Shown: positions 1 through 6,000 of the stretch, in pieces
Numbering within the stretch: position 1 is the first letter of the stretch
Layout: each line of letters starts with the position of its first letter
From: Terriglobia bacterium
Lineage (GTDB): Bacteria > Acidobacteriota > Terriglobia > UBA7540
DNA: 9,735 nt
Direction: 5' to 3'
NCBI GenBank assembly: GCA_020072905.1
Contig: JAIQGB010000131.1
Location: forward strand, 1-9,735
The notes under the pieces: model-generated
Databases searched by the model: none
What the model was told of the DNA's origin: nothing
Seen by the model: only the letters and a program-made list of their open reading frames with translations
Made by a program: the position numbers and the translations under genes

Positions 1-957
1 CCGTGACCTCGACGTCCGCTGCGGGCATCGTTCGGTAGTTCGTGTCCATGTAGTCGATGACCTCGTCGAACCACTGGTCCATCTTCGGGCCGTCGGGGCG
101 GTTCGAGTCGAGATAGAAGGTGCCGCGGATGCACTCGGGCTTGCCCGGCTTGCCGTCCGCGCCTACCGGCATGCGGCAGCGTCCGTCGACGTAGACGACG
201 ATGAACTTCGGCAAGCGCGTTCCCGCGCTGCGCTCGCCTGCGTTCATGAAGTTGTTGGTGATGAGCGCGACGGGTTCGAGGTCGCGCGGGTCCTGTCCGT
301 AGCCGTGCAGGACGAAGAGCACCGGGTAGCGGGTGTTCTTGTTCTCGGCGAGCGCGTAGCCGGGCGGGAGCGTGATCGCGATCGGTCCGGTGCGCTTGGT
401 CTTCGGCCCGGTGAAGATCTTCTCGCAGCGGCCCGCGAGCTCGCAGTCGACGCCGAGCTCGTTCTGAGTCGTCGTCTCCGGGTTCGCGGTGGTGAGCTCC
501 GTGAGCTTGCGGTCCGCGTCGGGCCAGCGGTGCGCGATGTAATAGAAGCCCGTCTGGAGGCGATAGAGGAGCTGCAGCGGCGTGCCGACGTGCATGCCGT
601 CGCCGTGCATGATCATGTCGGCGGTCGCGTCGACGGTGCCGTATCGGATGTTCGGCATGTCGACGACGTCGGACCAGCGCACGACGTTGGGCGTGAAGTT
701 GTTCGGCTGCGTCGGGTCGGCGCCCGGGAGCCATTCGAAATTGTTGTAGTATGCAAGACTCCGCAGCGGCAGCCCGTCTGCGCCGACGCGCGAGGCGAGC
801 GCGCCGGACAAGTGGTTCGCCACGACCGCGAAGTTGAAGAGGTCGCGCACGCCGCCGTCGGCCATCACGTCCCAGCGCAAGAGCGCGTCGTCCGTGAGCG
901 GGCCGCCGGGGACTTGGGTCGACCACTGGCGGATGATGCCGTGCGCGGGTTCCCTTC
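1..957 (-). CDS. Partial esterase-like alpha/beta-hydrolase protein, truncated at both ends
   Basis: The minus-strand frame is open from about 958 to the left edge and reads as real protein. An N-terminal part of unknown family contains runs such as LAYYNNFEWLPGADPTQP and TPLQLLYRLQTGFYYIAHRW. It is followed by a putative esterase (PF00756-like) core: TRYPVLFVLHGYGQDPRDLE, where HGYG is a typical oxyanion-hole strand-turn, then KFIVVYVDGRCR and GTFYLDSNRPDGPKMDQWFD. The nucleophile-serine GxSxG elbow would lie beyond position 1, so activity cannot be judged. There is no plausible start: the first in-frame ATG is at 865-863, yet coding-like sequence continues upstream of it to about 957, where it meets the neighbouring gene's stop codon in another frame. 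The Asp/Gly/Thr-rich style resembles secreted or lipoprotein esterases of Myxococcota; this is an impression only. It may not belong to the same genome as the rest of the window. Confidence 0.7.
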
Positions 958-961
958 TTAA
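953..961. other. Abrupt junction: probable assembly chimera or recombination breakpoint
   Basis: The stop codon of the MenC-like gene (TAA, plus-strand tta at 958-960) abuts, with no spacer, the interior of an unrelated esterase-like protein read on the same strand in a different frame. Upstream of the junction the esterase frame runs inside the MenC-like gene without an ATG, GTG or TTG and meets a TGA there. The MenC-like protein has normal family length (369 residues), so the break falls at or within a few bases of its true end. No direct repeat, inverted repeat or transposase is visible at the site. The junction may be artificial or a real deletion or recombination. Confidence 0.55.
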
Positions 962-2067
962 GTTGAGAACTCCCGGTATCGGATGCGATAGCGTGCAATC
1001 TTTTCGGGGTCCACGCGGTATCCCAATCCGGGTCCCTCAGGGAGCGCGATTAGACCGTCGCGGCCGACTTCGATTGGTGGGGCGATGATGTCATCCACGT
1101 ACCATCGCGCCGAGGCTTCCACATCGGTCGGATAAGTGAAGTTGGGCAGCGTTCCCAAGTGCAATCCCTGCGCCGAGGCGACGCCGAGCTCGGGCATCGT
1201 CCCCAGCCAGCAGGGAATCCCGGCGGCCTGCGCGGCGTCGTGCGCTTGGCGCGCCGGCCACAGGCCGCCCATCCGCTGCACCTTGATGTTCAGGATGCGC
1301 CCGCTCCCCAGGCGGATAATCTTCTGAATCGCTTCGAGGCTTTCGGCCGATTCGTCGAGGCAAATCGGGGTCTTCAGGCGGCGCTGCAATTCCGCGTGCT
1401 CTTCCAGCGCCTCGCGCGCCAGAGGTTGCTCGATCATCATCAGCCCATGACGATCCAGTTCGTCGAAAACGGCAAAATGCTCGCGACGGTAGGCGGCGTT
1501 CGCATCGACCATGAGAGGAATATCTCCGAAGCGTTCGCGAATCGCGCGCACCAGTTCGACGTCCTGGCCCGGCTCGATCTTGATCTTGATACGACGGTAG
1601 CCCTCGCCGAGAAAGCGTTCAACGCGGCTCAACAGGTCTGCAACCGTAGGCATCAGCCCAATGGCGGCGCCGGAGGGGAGCGCCCGGGATGTGCCGCCCA
1701 GCAGCGCCCAGAGCGGCTGGGAGCACTCCTGGGCGTGGAGGTCCCAGACGGCGCCCTCGAGCCCGGCTTTGGCAAAGGGCTGGCCCGGAAATTCCGCGAA
1801 TCGCTCGAAGCAGCGTTGGGGATCGAGTTCGGGACGGCCGAGAAACGCGGGCACGAGCTGTTGGACGAGGAACTCCCAGCTTCCTTCGGGCGTCTCCGAG
1901 GAATAGAACGCTCCGGCCATGGGCGAGGCTTCGCCCCAGCCCGTCACGCCCGCGGATTCAAGCTCCACGAGAATCGCATCTTTGACGGCCACCGCGCCGC
2001 TCGAAATCCGGAACGGCTCATGAAGCGGAATCTGCACCCAGTGAAGTCGGATTTTGTTGACGCGCAT
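958..2067 (-). CDS. menC: MenC-family enolase-superfamily enzyme (o-succinylbenzoate synthase / N-succinylamino-acid racemase)
   Basis: This 369-residue protein has the full length of the NSAR/OSBS branch of the enolase superfamily. These are cytoplasmic Mg-dependent enzymes that either dehydrate SHCHC to o-succinylbenzoate in menaquinone synthesis or racemise N-succinyl amino acids. The N-terminal capping domain (about 1-125) carries the family signatures GWGEASPM (43-50) and AKAGLEGAVWDL (99-110). The barrel carries the KxK motif K161-I-K163, metal ligands D188 (VDAN), E213 (MIEQPL) and D238 (CLDES), and the second catalytic lysine K262 (NIKVQRMGG). R265, three residues after that lysine, matches an arginine reported as favouring racemase activity in this family. 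LPNFTYPTDVEAS (307-319) is the usual C-terminal family segment. No other men gene is in view, so the racemase role is as likely as the menaquinone one. No clear Shine-Dalgarno precedes the ATG. The stop codon lies at a suspect junction. Confidence 0.88.
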   Translation of the reverse strand: MRVNKIRLHWVQIPLHEPFRISSGAVAVKDAILVELESAGVTGWGEASPMAGAFYSSETPEGSWEFLVQQLVPAFLGRPELDPQRCFERFAEFPGQPFAKAGLEGAVWDLHAQECSQPLWALLGGTSRALPSGAAIGLMPTVADLLSRVERFLGEGYRRIKIKIEPGQDVELVRAIRERFGDIPLMVDANAAYRREHFAVFDELDRHGLMMIEQPLAREALEEHAELQRRLKTPICLDESAESLEAIQKIIRLGSGRILNIKVQRMGGLWPARQAHDAAQAAGIPCWLGTMPELGVASAQGLHLGTLPNFTYPTDVEASARWYVDDIIAPPIEVGRDGLIALPEGPGLGYRVDPEKIARYRIRYREFST

Positions 2068-2159
2068 GTTGGTGTTTGGAGTTTATCCCAGACTGACTTG
2101 GACGCAACAGTAAAGCCAGCGCGGAGGCCGGCGGGCCATCGGCGTGGCGATACTTGGCG

Positions 2160-2189
2160 TTGACGCCGGGCGAGCCTCGGGGTGAGAAT
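2160..2189 (+). promoter_or_regulatory. Candidate sigma70-type promoter for the aldo/keto reductase gene
   Basis: TTGACG at 2160-2165 matches the -35 consensus at five of six bases. It is followed after 18 bases by GAGAAT at 2184-2189 (four of six). An AATAAT at 2187-2192 is a better -10 hexamer but would need a 21-base spacer. Transcription would start near 2196, giving a leader of about 58 bases that contains the hairpin at 2219-2234. This is a pattern match only. Confidence 0.3.
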
Positions 2190-2218
2190 AATGAGACTGT
2201 CGAAGAACTGAATTCTGC

Positions 2219-2234
2219 GCGGGCTGCTGCCCGC
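2219..2234 (+). promoter_or_regulatory. Leader hairpin just upstream of the aldo/keto reductase ribosome binding site
   Basis: GCGGGC (2219-2224), a TGCT loop, and GCCCGC (2229-2234) form a perfect six-pair GC stem. It ends six bases before the Shine-Dalgarno at 2240. It could stabilise the leader or hold the ribosome binding site single-stranded. It has no T-tract, so it is not a terminator. In GC-rich DNA a stem of this size can arise by chance. Confidence 0.35.
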
Positions 2235-2239
2235 CACGC

Positions 2240-2246
2240 AAGGAGG
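2240..2246 (+). promoter_or_regulatory. Strong Shine-Dalgarno of the aldo/keto reductase gene
   Basis: AAGGAGG at 2240-2246 is a full match to the anti-Shine-Dalgarno core and sits seven bases before the ATG at 2254. It fixes the start codon and implies efficient translation. It is by far the strongest ribosome binding site in the window. Confidence 0.85.
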
Positions 2247-2253
2247 CACTCCC

Positions 2254-3228
2254 ATGGATCGCCGAGATTTTTTGAAGAGAGGCACAGCCGCCGCGGGGCT
2301 TGCGGCATCTCACAAAGTCATCCAGCCGCTGGCAAACGCCGCGGAACCAGCCGCGCCTGCAGGCTCAATCCCCAAGCGCCGCCTGGGGAAGACCGGCGTG
2401 GACCTCTCGATCATCGCCCTGGGCGGGATCGTCGTCACCGACACCGAACAATCTTTCGCGAACAACATCGTCGCTGAGGCGCACGATCGTGGCATCAACT
2501 ACTTCGATGTCGCGCCCGAGTACGGCAATGCCCAGGAGAAGCTGGGACCAGCCCTCCAGCCCTATCGCCAGCGCTCTTTCCTCGCCTGCAAAACACTGAT
2601 GCGCGACAAGGACGGCGCCGCGAAGGACCTCGAAGATTCTCTCGGCAAGCTGCGCACTGATCATGTCGACCTCTATCAGTTTCACGCCGTGACCACGAAG
2701 GAGGACGTGGAGAAAATCTTCGGGCCGGGCGGAGCCATGGAAACGTTCCAGGCCGCCCGTAAGGCGGGCAAAACCCGCTTTATCGGCTTCTCCGCGCATT
2801 CCGTCGAGAACGCGTTCGCCATGCTCGATCGCTACGACTTTGATACCATCCTGTTTCCCATGAACTTCGTGTTGTTCTCGCAGGCAAACTTTGGCCCGCA
2901 GGTCCTGGCGCGGGCGCGCGAGAAGAACATGGGAATCCTGGCACTCAAGGCGATGGCGAAGGGCGCTTGGCCGAAGGCCAAAAAGGAGGACCATCCTTTC
3001 TCGAAGTGCTGGTACGAACCGGCGGCGCTTCCCGCTGAGGCCACACTGGCGCTGCGCTGGACGCTCTCCCAGCCTGTGACCGCGGCCGTGCCACCGGGCG
3101 AGGAGAAGTATTTCCGGCTGGCCATGGACGTTGCGCAGAAGTTCCAACCTCTCCAAGCCGAGGAAGAGAAGACGCTGATGACGCGCGCCACCGGCGTCGA
3201 GCCGCTCTTCCACCTCGGGACGGCCTGA
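2254..3228 (+). CDS. Aldo/keto reductase with an N-terminal twin-arginine signal
   Basis: This is a 324-residue aldo/keto reductase, expected to reduce a carbonyl or oxidise an alcohol with NAD(P)H. It opens with RRDFLKRG (residues 3-10), a good Tat motif. However, the stretch after it contains H20 and K21, so the hydrophobic core is weak and export is uncertain. After an Ala/Pro linker the barrel starts at PKRRLGKTGVDLSIIALGG (40-58). The catalytic tetrad is visible: D85 and Y90 in YFDVAPEYGNAQEKLG, K113 in LACKT, and H144 in LYQFHAV. FIGFSAHS (176-183) follows the usual family pattern, and the C-terminal cofactor-phosphate region reads AVPPGEEKYFRLA rather than the classical IPG form. Start choice is firm because of the AAGGAGG site. 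The gene has its own leader and is followed by a hairpin, so it is probably monocistronic. The substrate cannot be told from the sequence. Confidence 0.92.
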   Translation: MDRRDFLKRGTAAAGLAASHKVIQPLANAAEPAAPAGSIPKRRLGKTGVDLSIIALGGIVVTDTEQSFANNIVAEAHDRGINYFDVAPEYGNAQEKLGPALQPYRQRSFLACKTLMRDKDGAAKDLEDSLGKLRTDHVDLYQFHAVTTKEDVEKIFGPGGAMETFQAARKAGKTRFIGFSAHSVENAFAMLDRYDFDTILFPMNFVLFSQANFGPQVLARAREKNMGILALKAMAKGAWPKAKKEDHPFSKCWYEPAALPAEATLALRWTLSQPVTAAVPPGEEKYFRLAMDVAQKFQPLQAEEEKTLMTRATGVEPLFHLGTA

Positions 3229-3366
3229 TCCCTTCGTTGTCGCGTAGTGGGGGCGCGAAGGACGCGCCCCCACCGCATTTCTCTCCCCAATAGTGGTAAT
3301 CTTTGGAGCCGTTCGGGCGGCAACGCATGCCCGTCGCTATCATCATCGTCTTGAGGGTAATTCCCC
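3229..3366 (+). promoter_or_regulatory. Spacer upstream of the dehydratase gene
   Basis: These 138 bp contain the hairpin at 3247-3273 and then about 90 bases leading to the dehydratase. GAGGG at 3353-3357 serves as a Shine-Dalgarno nine bases before the ATG. TATCAT at 3338-3343 resembles a -10 hexamer but has no matching -35. No convincing promoter was found, so read-through from the reductase gene is possible. Confidence 0.35.
3247..3273 (+). terminator. Perfect 11-bp hairpin after the aldo/keto reductase gene (terminator-like or REP-like)
   Basis: GTGGGGGCGCG (3247-3257), loop AAGGA, and CGCGCCCCCAC (3263-3273) form a perfect 11-pair stem with a five-base loop, 18 bases after the stop codon. 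The following CGCATTTCTCT has only a poor T-run, so intrinsic termination would be weak. It may instead be an extragenic palindromic repeat unit or an mRNA 3' end stabiliser. No second copy was noticed in this window. Confidence 0.55.
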
Positions 3367-5121
3367 ATGAGTTCATCGTCGGATGATCGTATCGCCAAGC
3401 TTCGCAGCCGCCAGTGGTTCGGCAAGCACGACCGCTGGGGTTTTGGGCACCGCGCCTGGCTGCGCGCCGAAGGGTTCAGCGAACAGGTCTTCGAAGGCAA
3501 GCCCGTCATCGGCGTCTGCAATTCCTGGAGCGAGCTGAACAACTGCAACGCTCACCTGCGCCAGGTGGCCGAAGCCGTGAAGCGCGGCGTGTGGGCGGCG
3601 GGCGGATTTCCGCTCGAGTTTCCAACCATCTCGCTCGGCGAAATGCTGATGAAGCCCACCACCATGCTCTATCGCAACCTGATGGCGATGGACGTCGAGG
3701 AGTCCATCCGCGCCCACCCGCTCGACGGCGTGGTGCTGCTCTGCGGTTGCGACAAGACCACGCCCGCGCAACTGATGGGCGCGGCGAGCGCCGACGTCCC
3801 GGCCATCATGGTTCCCGGCGGGCCGATGCTGCGCGGGATGTGGCGCGGCATCGAGCTTGGCTCCGGCACCGATGTGCGGCGCTTCTGGGACGAAGTGCGT
3901 GCCGGACGGATGAGCGAGGAGGCGTGGTGCGAAATCGAGAGCTGCATTTCGCGCAGCGCCGGCCACTGCACGGTGATGGGCACCGCCTCGACGATGGCGT
4001 GCGTGGCGGAAGCGCTGGGCATGACCCTGACCGGGGCCGCGGACATTCCCGCCTCGGATTCACGTCGCTTGGCTATCGCTGAAGAGAGCGGCCGCCGAGC
4101 CGTCGCCATGACGCTCGAAGACTTGCGGCCCACGCGCATCCTGACCCGCGAAGCTTTTGAGAACGCTATCCGCGTTGACATGGCGATTGGCGGCTCAACG
4201 AACGCCATCGTTCACTTGGTAGCGCTCGCGGGACGACTGGGGCTCGATCTGCCACTCACGAAATTTGACGAGATCTCGCGCACCACGCCCGTGGTGGTGA
4301 ACGTAAAACCCTCGGGCGAATTTCTCATGGAGGACTTCTGCTATGCCGGCGGTCTGCCCGCGGTGATGAAGGAAATCAGCTCGCTGCTGAAACTCGACGC
4401 GCTGACGGTGACGGGAAAGACCATGGGGGAGAACATTGCGAACGCGCAGTGCTTCAACCGCGACGTCATCAAGCCCCTCGCTGAGCCTCTCAAAGCGGAG
4501 GGGGGGACCGTAGTCCTGAGCGGAAACCTGGCGCCGCGCGGTGCGATCATCAAGCAATCGGCCGCTTCTTCGCACCTGCTCAGACATACGGGCCGCGCCG
4601 TGGTCTTTGAGAACAACGAGGATTTGATCGCGCGGCTCGACGACCCGAGCCTCGATGTGGACGAGTCGTGTGTCCTGGTGCTCAAGAATGCGGGTCCGAA
4701 GGGAGCGCCCGGAATGCCCGAGTGGGGCCACTTGCCGATCCCTGCCAAGTTGCTCAAGGCCGGAGTAAAGGATATGGTGCGTCTGAGCGATGCGCGCATT
4801 AGCGGGACGAGTTTCGGCACGATCGTCGTCCACATCGCGCCCGAGGCGGCGGTGGGCGGCCCGCTGGCGATCGTCAGGAGCGGCGACCAGATCGAACTTA
4901 ACGTGGCGGAGCGGAGGCTGGAGCTGCTGATCCCTGAAGTCGAAATGAAGAAACGCTTGGCCGCCTGGCGACCCGCGGAGCCGCACTACCGCCGGGGCTA
5001 CGGGAAGCTTTTCCTCGAGCACATCTTGCAGGCGGATGAAGGCTGCGATTTCGATTTTCTGCGCGGTGGCGACGGGCGGGAAGCCGACCCACTACGCCGC
5101 TTTCGCAACCCCGGAGTGTGA
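3367..5121 (+). CDS. IlvD/Edd family sugar-acid dehydratase, L-arabinonate dehydratase type
   Basis: This 584-residue cytoplasmic enzyme would use a [2Fe-2S] cluster and Mg to convert a sugar acid (for example L-arabinonate or a related pentonate or hexonate) to its 2-keto-3-deoxy acid. Cluster ligands are C60 (ELNNCNAH), C128 (LCGCDKTTP) and C201 (SAGHCTVMGTAS). E92, D129 and K130 are the usual metal-site residues; the lysine is carbamylated in this family. S479 in SDARISGTSFG is the expected catalytic base. The opening RSRQWFGKHDRWGF and the MLYRNLMAMDVEESIR (100-115) and MEDFCYAGGLPAV (321-333) segments follow sugar-acid dehydratases rather than dihydroxy-acid dehydratase IlvD or phosphogluconate dehydratase Edd. 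No transporter, aldolase or ilv gene sits beside it, so the exact substrate is inferred from sequence style alone. GAGGG at 3353-3357 supports the start. Confidence 0.9.
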   Translation: MSSSSDDRIAKLRSRQWFGKHDRWGFGHRAWLRAEGFSEQVFEGKPVIGVCNSWSELNNCNAHLRQVAEAVKRGVWAAGGFPLEFPTISLGEMLMKPTTMLYRNLMAMDVEESIRAHPLDGVVLLCGCDKTTPAQLMGAASADVPAIMVPGGPMLRGMWRGIELGSGTDVRRFWDEVRAGRMSEEAWCEIESCISRSAGHCTVMGTASTMACVAEALGMTLTGAADIPASDSRRLAIAEESGRRAVAMTLEDLRPTRILTREAFENAIRVDMAIGGSTNAIVHLVALAGRLGLDLPLTKFDEISRTTPVVVNVKPSGEFLMEDFCYAGGLPAVMKEISSLLKLDALTVTGKTMGENIANAQCFNRDVIKPLAEPLKAEGGTVVLSGNLAPRGAIIKQSAASSHLLRHTGRAVVFENNEDLIARLDDPSLDVDESCVLVLKNAGPKGAPGMPEWGHLPIPAKLLKAGVKDMVRLSDARISGTSFGTIVVHIAPEAAVGGPLAIVRSGDQIELNVAERRLELLIPEVEMKKRLAAWRPAEPHYRRGYGKLFLEHILQADEGCDFDFLRGGDGREADPLRRFRNPGV

Positions 5122-5160
5122 CGCGCCACAAGTCGCGCGGCTGCCGCAGAAAAGGGCAAT

Positions 5161-5958
5161 TCAGCGCAGCATCGAAAATCCCGTGGGCGCGAGAATCATG
5201 TTGGTGATGTTCCGCACGATCTCGCCGCCCTTGCGGATCGAATCGTCGCGGATCTTGACCCAATCGGGATTATCGCGGAAGGATTGCCAGGCCGCCTCGC
5301 GCTGGGCCGCACTCTCAAACGGGATCAGGTAAACCATATTGGGCTGGTTCGGGCCGATGAGCGTGTCAGCGTAGAAGACGGGATCGATTCCGCTCTTGTG
5401 GAAAACGCCGATTTCGCCGCCCGCGAAGCGCTCGTGCAGATAGCCAAGCTGCTTCCAGGTCGGTGATTCGTAGATCCGCAACTCGTAGATCTTGTGCGCG
5501 GGGTCGCCGGCGGCCGCCGGTTTAATGGGAGGCGAAAACGCCGTCGAGAGGAGGAGCATCGAGTCTTCGCGGAAGAATGCCGGCCCGTCCTTCTCGAGCT
5601 CGGTGACGGCGGCATTCCAGGCCGCATCGGCGCTAAGTCTGCTCCAGACCAACTGGCGGTCCGCCAGCGATGAGTAAACGCGCATGAAGAGGACCGCGGG
5701 AATGTGCGCGCCCACGTCCACGGTGAAAACGCCCACGGGCCCGAAACCGTGTTTCTGCCACAGGGGCATGGCGCGCTTTTCGAGGAAGCCGAGGGCGTTG
5801 CCGATTTGCGAGCCGGAATGCAGACGGAAAGTAACGCAATCGATCAGGTATTGCGGGAGAGTTTCCGCGCCGCCGGCCGCCGTTTCCAACCCGGCCATCG
5901 CGGCGGACGCCATGGCGACGCCAGAAGCGCTCTGCAGGAATGAGCGACGGTTGATCAT
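5161..5958 (-). CDS. Tat-signalled NIPSNAP-family protein
   Basis: This 265-residue protein begins MINRRSFLQSASG, a Tat-type signal (RRSFL at 4-8) followed by an Ala/Met-rich core that probably ends near residue 31, so it should be exported folded. Two related halves with a dimeric alpha/beta-barrel (NIPSNAP) look follow. The first is about 37-140. The second, clearer half is about 155-260, with IYELRIYESPTWKQ, GEIGVFHKSGIDPVFYA, LIGPNQPNMVYLIPFES, and AAWQSFRDNPDWVKIRDDS. NIPSNAP domains have no settled enzymatic activity and may bind or act on small molecules. A good Shine-Dalgarno (GAGGTGG, minus strand 5969-5963) lies four bases before the ATG. Its 3' end converges on the dehydratase gene with a 39-bp gap. 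It is divergent from the transpeptidase gene. Confidence 0.87.
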   Translation of the reverse strand: MINRRSFLQSASGVAMASAAMAGLETAAGGAETLPQYLIDCVTFRLHSGSQIGNALGFLEKRAMPLWQKHGFGPVGVFTVDVGAHIPAVLFMRVYSSLADRQLVWSRLSADAAWNAAVTELEKDGPAFFREDSMLLLSTAFSPPIKPAAAGDPAHKIYELRIYESPTWKQLGYLHERFAGGEIGVFHKSGIDPVFYADTLIGPNQPNMVYLIPFESAAQREAAWQSFRDNPDWVKIRDDSIRKGGEIVRNITNMILAPTGFSMLR

Positions 5959-6000
5959 GATTCCACCTCGCCAGAATTCTGTGGTATTTCGGCGGCTACA
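5959..6000. promoter_or_regulatory. Very short divergent spacer between the NIPSNAP and transpeptidase genes
   Basis: Only 42 bp separate the two divergent start codons if the ATG at 6001 is used. This is too little for two full promoters without overlap into coding sequence. TACAAT at 5997-6002 matches the -10 consensus at five of six bases on the plus strand but overlaps that ATG, and no good -35 precedes it. If it is a true -10, the transpeptidase must start further in, at GTG 6073. AGAATTCT (5973-5980) is a small perfect palindrome of unknown meaning. Confidence 0.3.

Larger units (their letters stand above)
2068..2253. promoter_or_regulatory. Divergent control region between the MenC-like and aldo/keto reductase genes
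   Basis: These 186 bp separate two divergently transcribed genes and must hold both promoters. On the plus strand I see the promoter candidate and hairpin listed separately. On the minus strand only a weak match is visible for the MenC-like gene: TTGCGT, a 16-base spacer, then TAAACT, which would leave a leader of only about 17 bases and no Shine-Dalgarno. No clear operator palindrome or riboswitch-like fold was recognised. Confidence 0.5.

Noticed and set aside
305..961. Plus-strand open frame of 218 codons
   Set aside because: It is antisense to the esterase-like fragment. The translation is rich in Arg, Val and Asp without domain features, as expected for the complement of GC-rich coding DNA, and it has no ribosome binding site.
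1159..2163. Plus-strand open frame of 334 codons opposite the MenC-like gene
   Set aside because: The minus strand carries every enolase-superfamily catalytic residue. The plus-strand product has no recognisable fold and is a shadow of high third-position GC.
2365..3273. Minus-strand open frame of 302 codons opposite the aldo/keto reductase
   Set aside because: The plus strand has a strong Shine-Dalgarno and an intact catalytic tetrad. The minus frame starts inside the hairpin region and shows no motifs.
5122..5139. Five-pair hairpin between the convergent dehydratase and NIPSNAP genes
   Set aside because: CGCGC and GCGCG pair across an eight-base loop with no T-run on either strand. It is too weak to call a bidirectional terminator.
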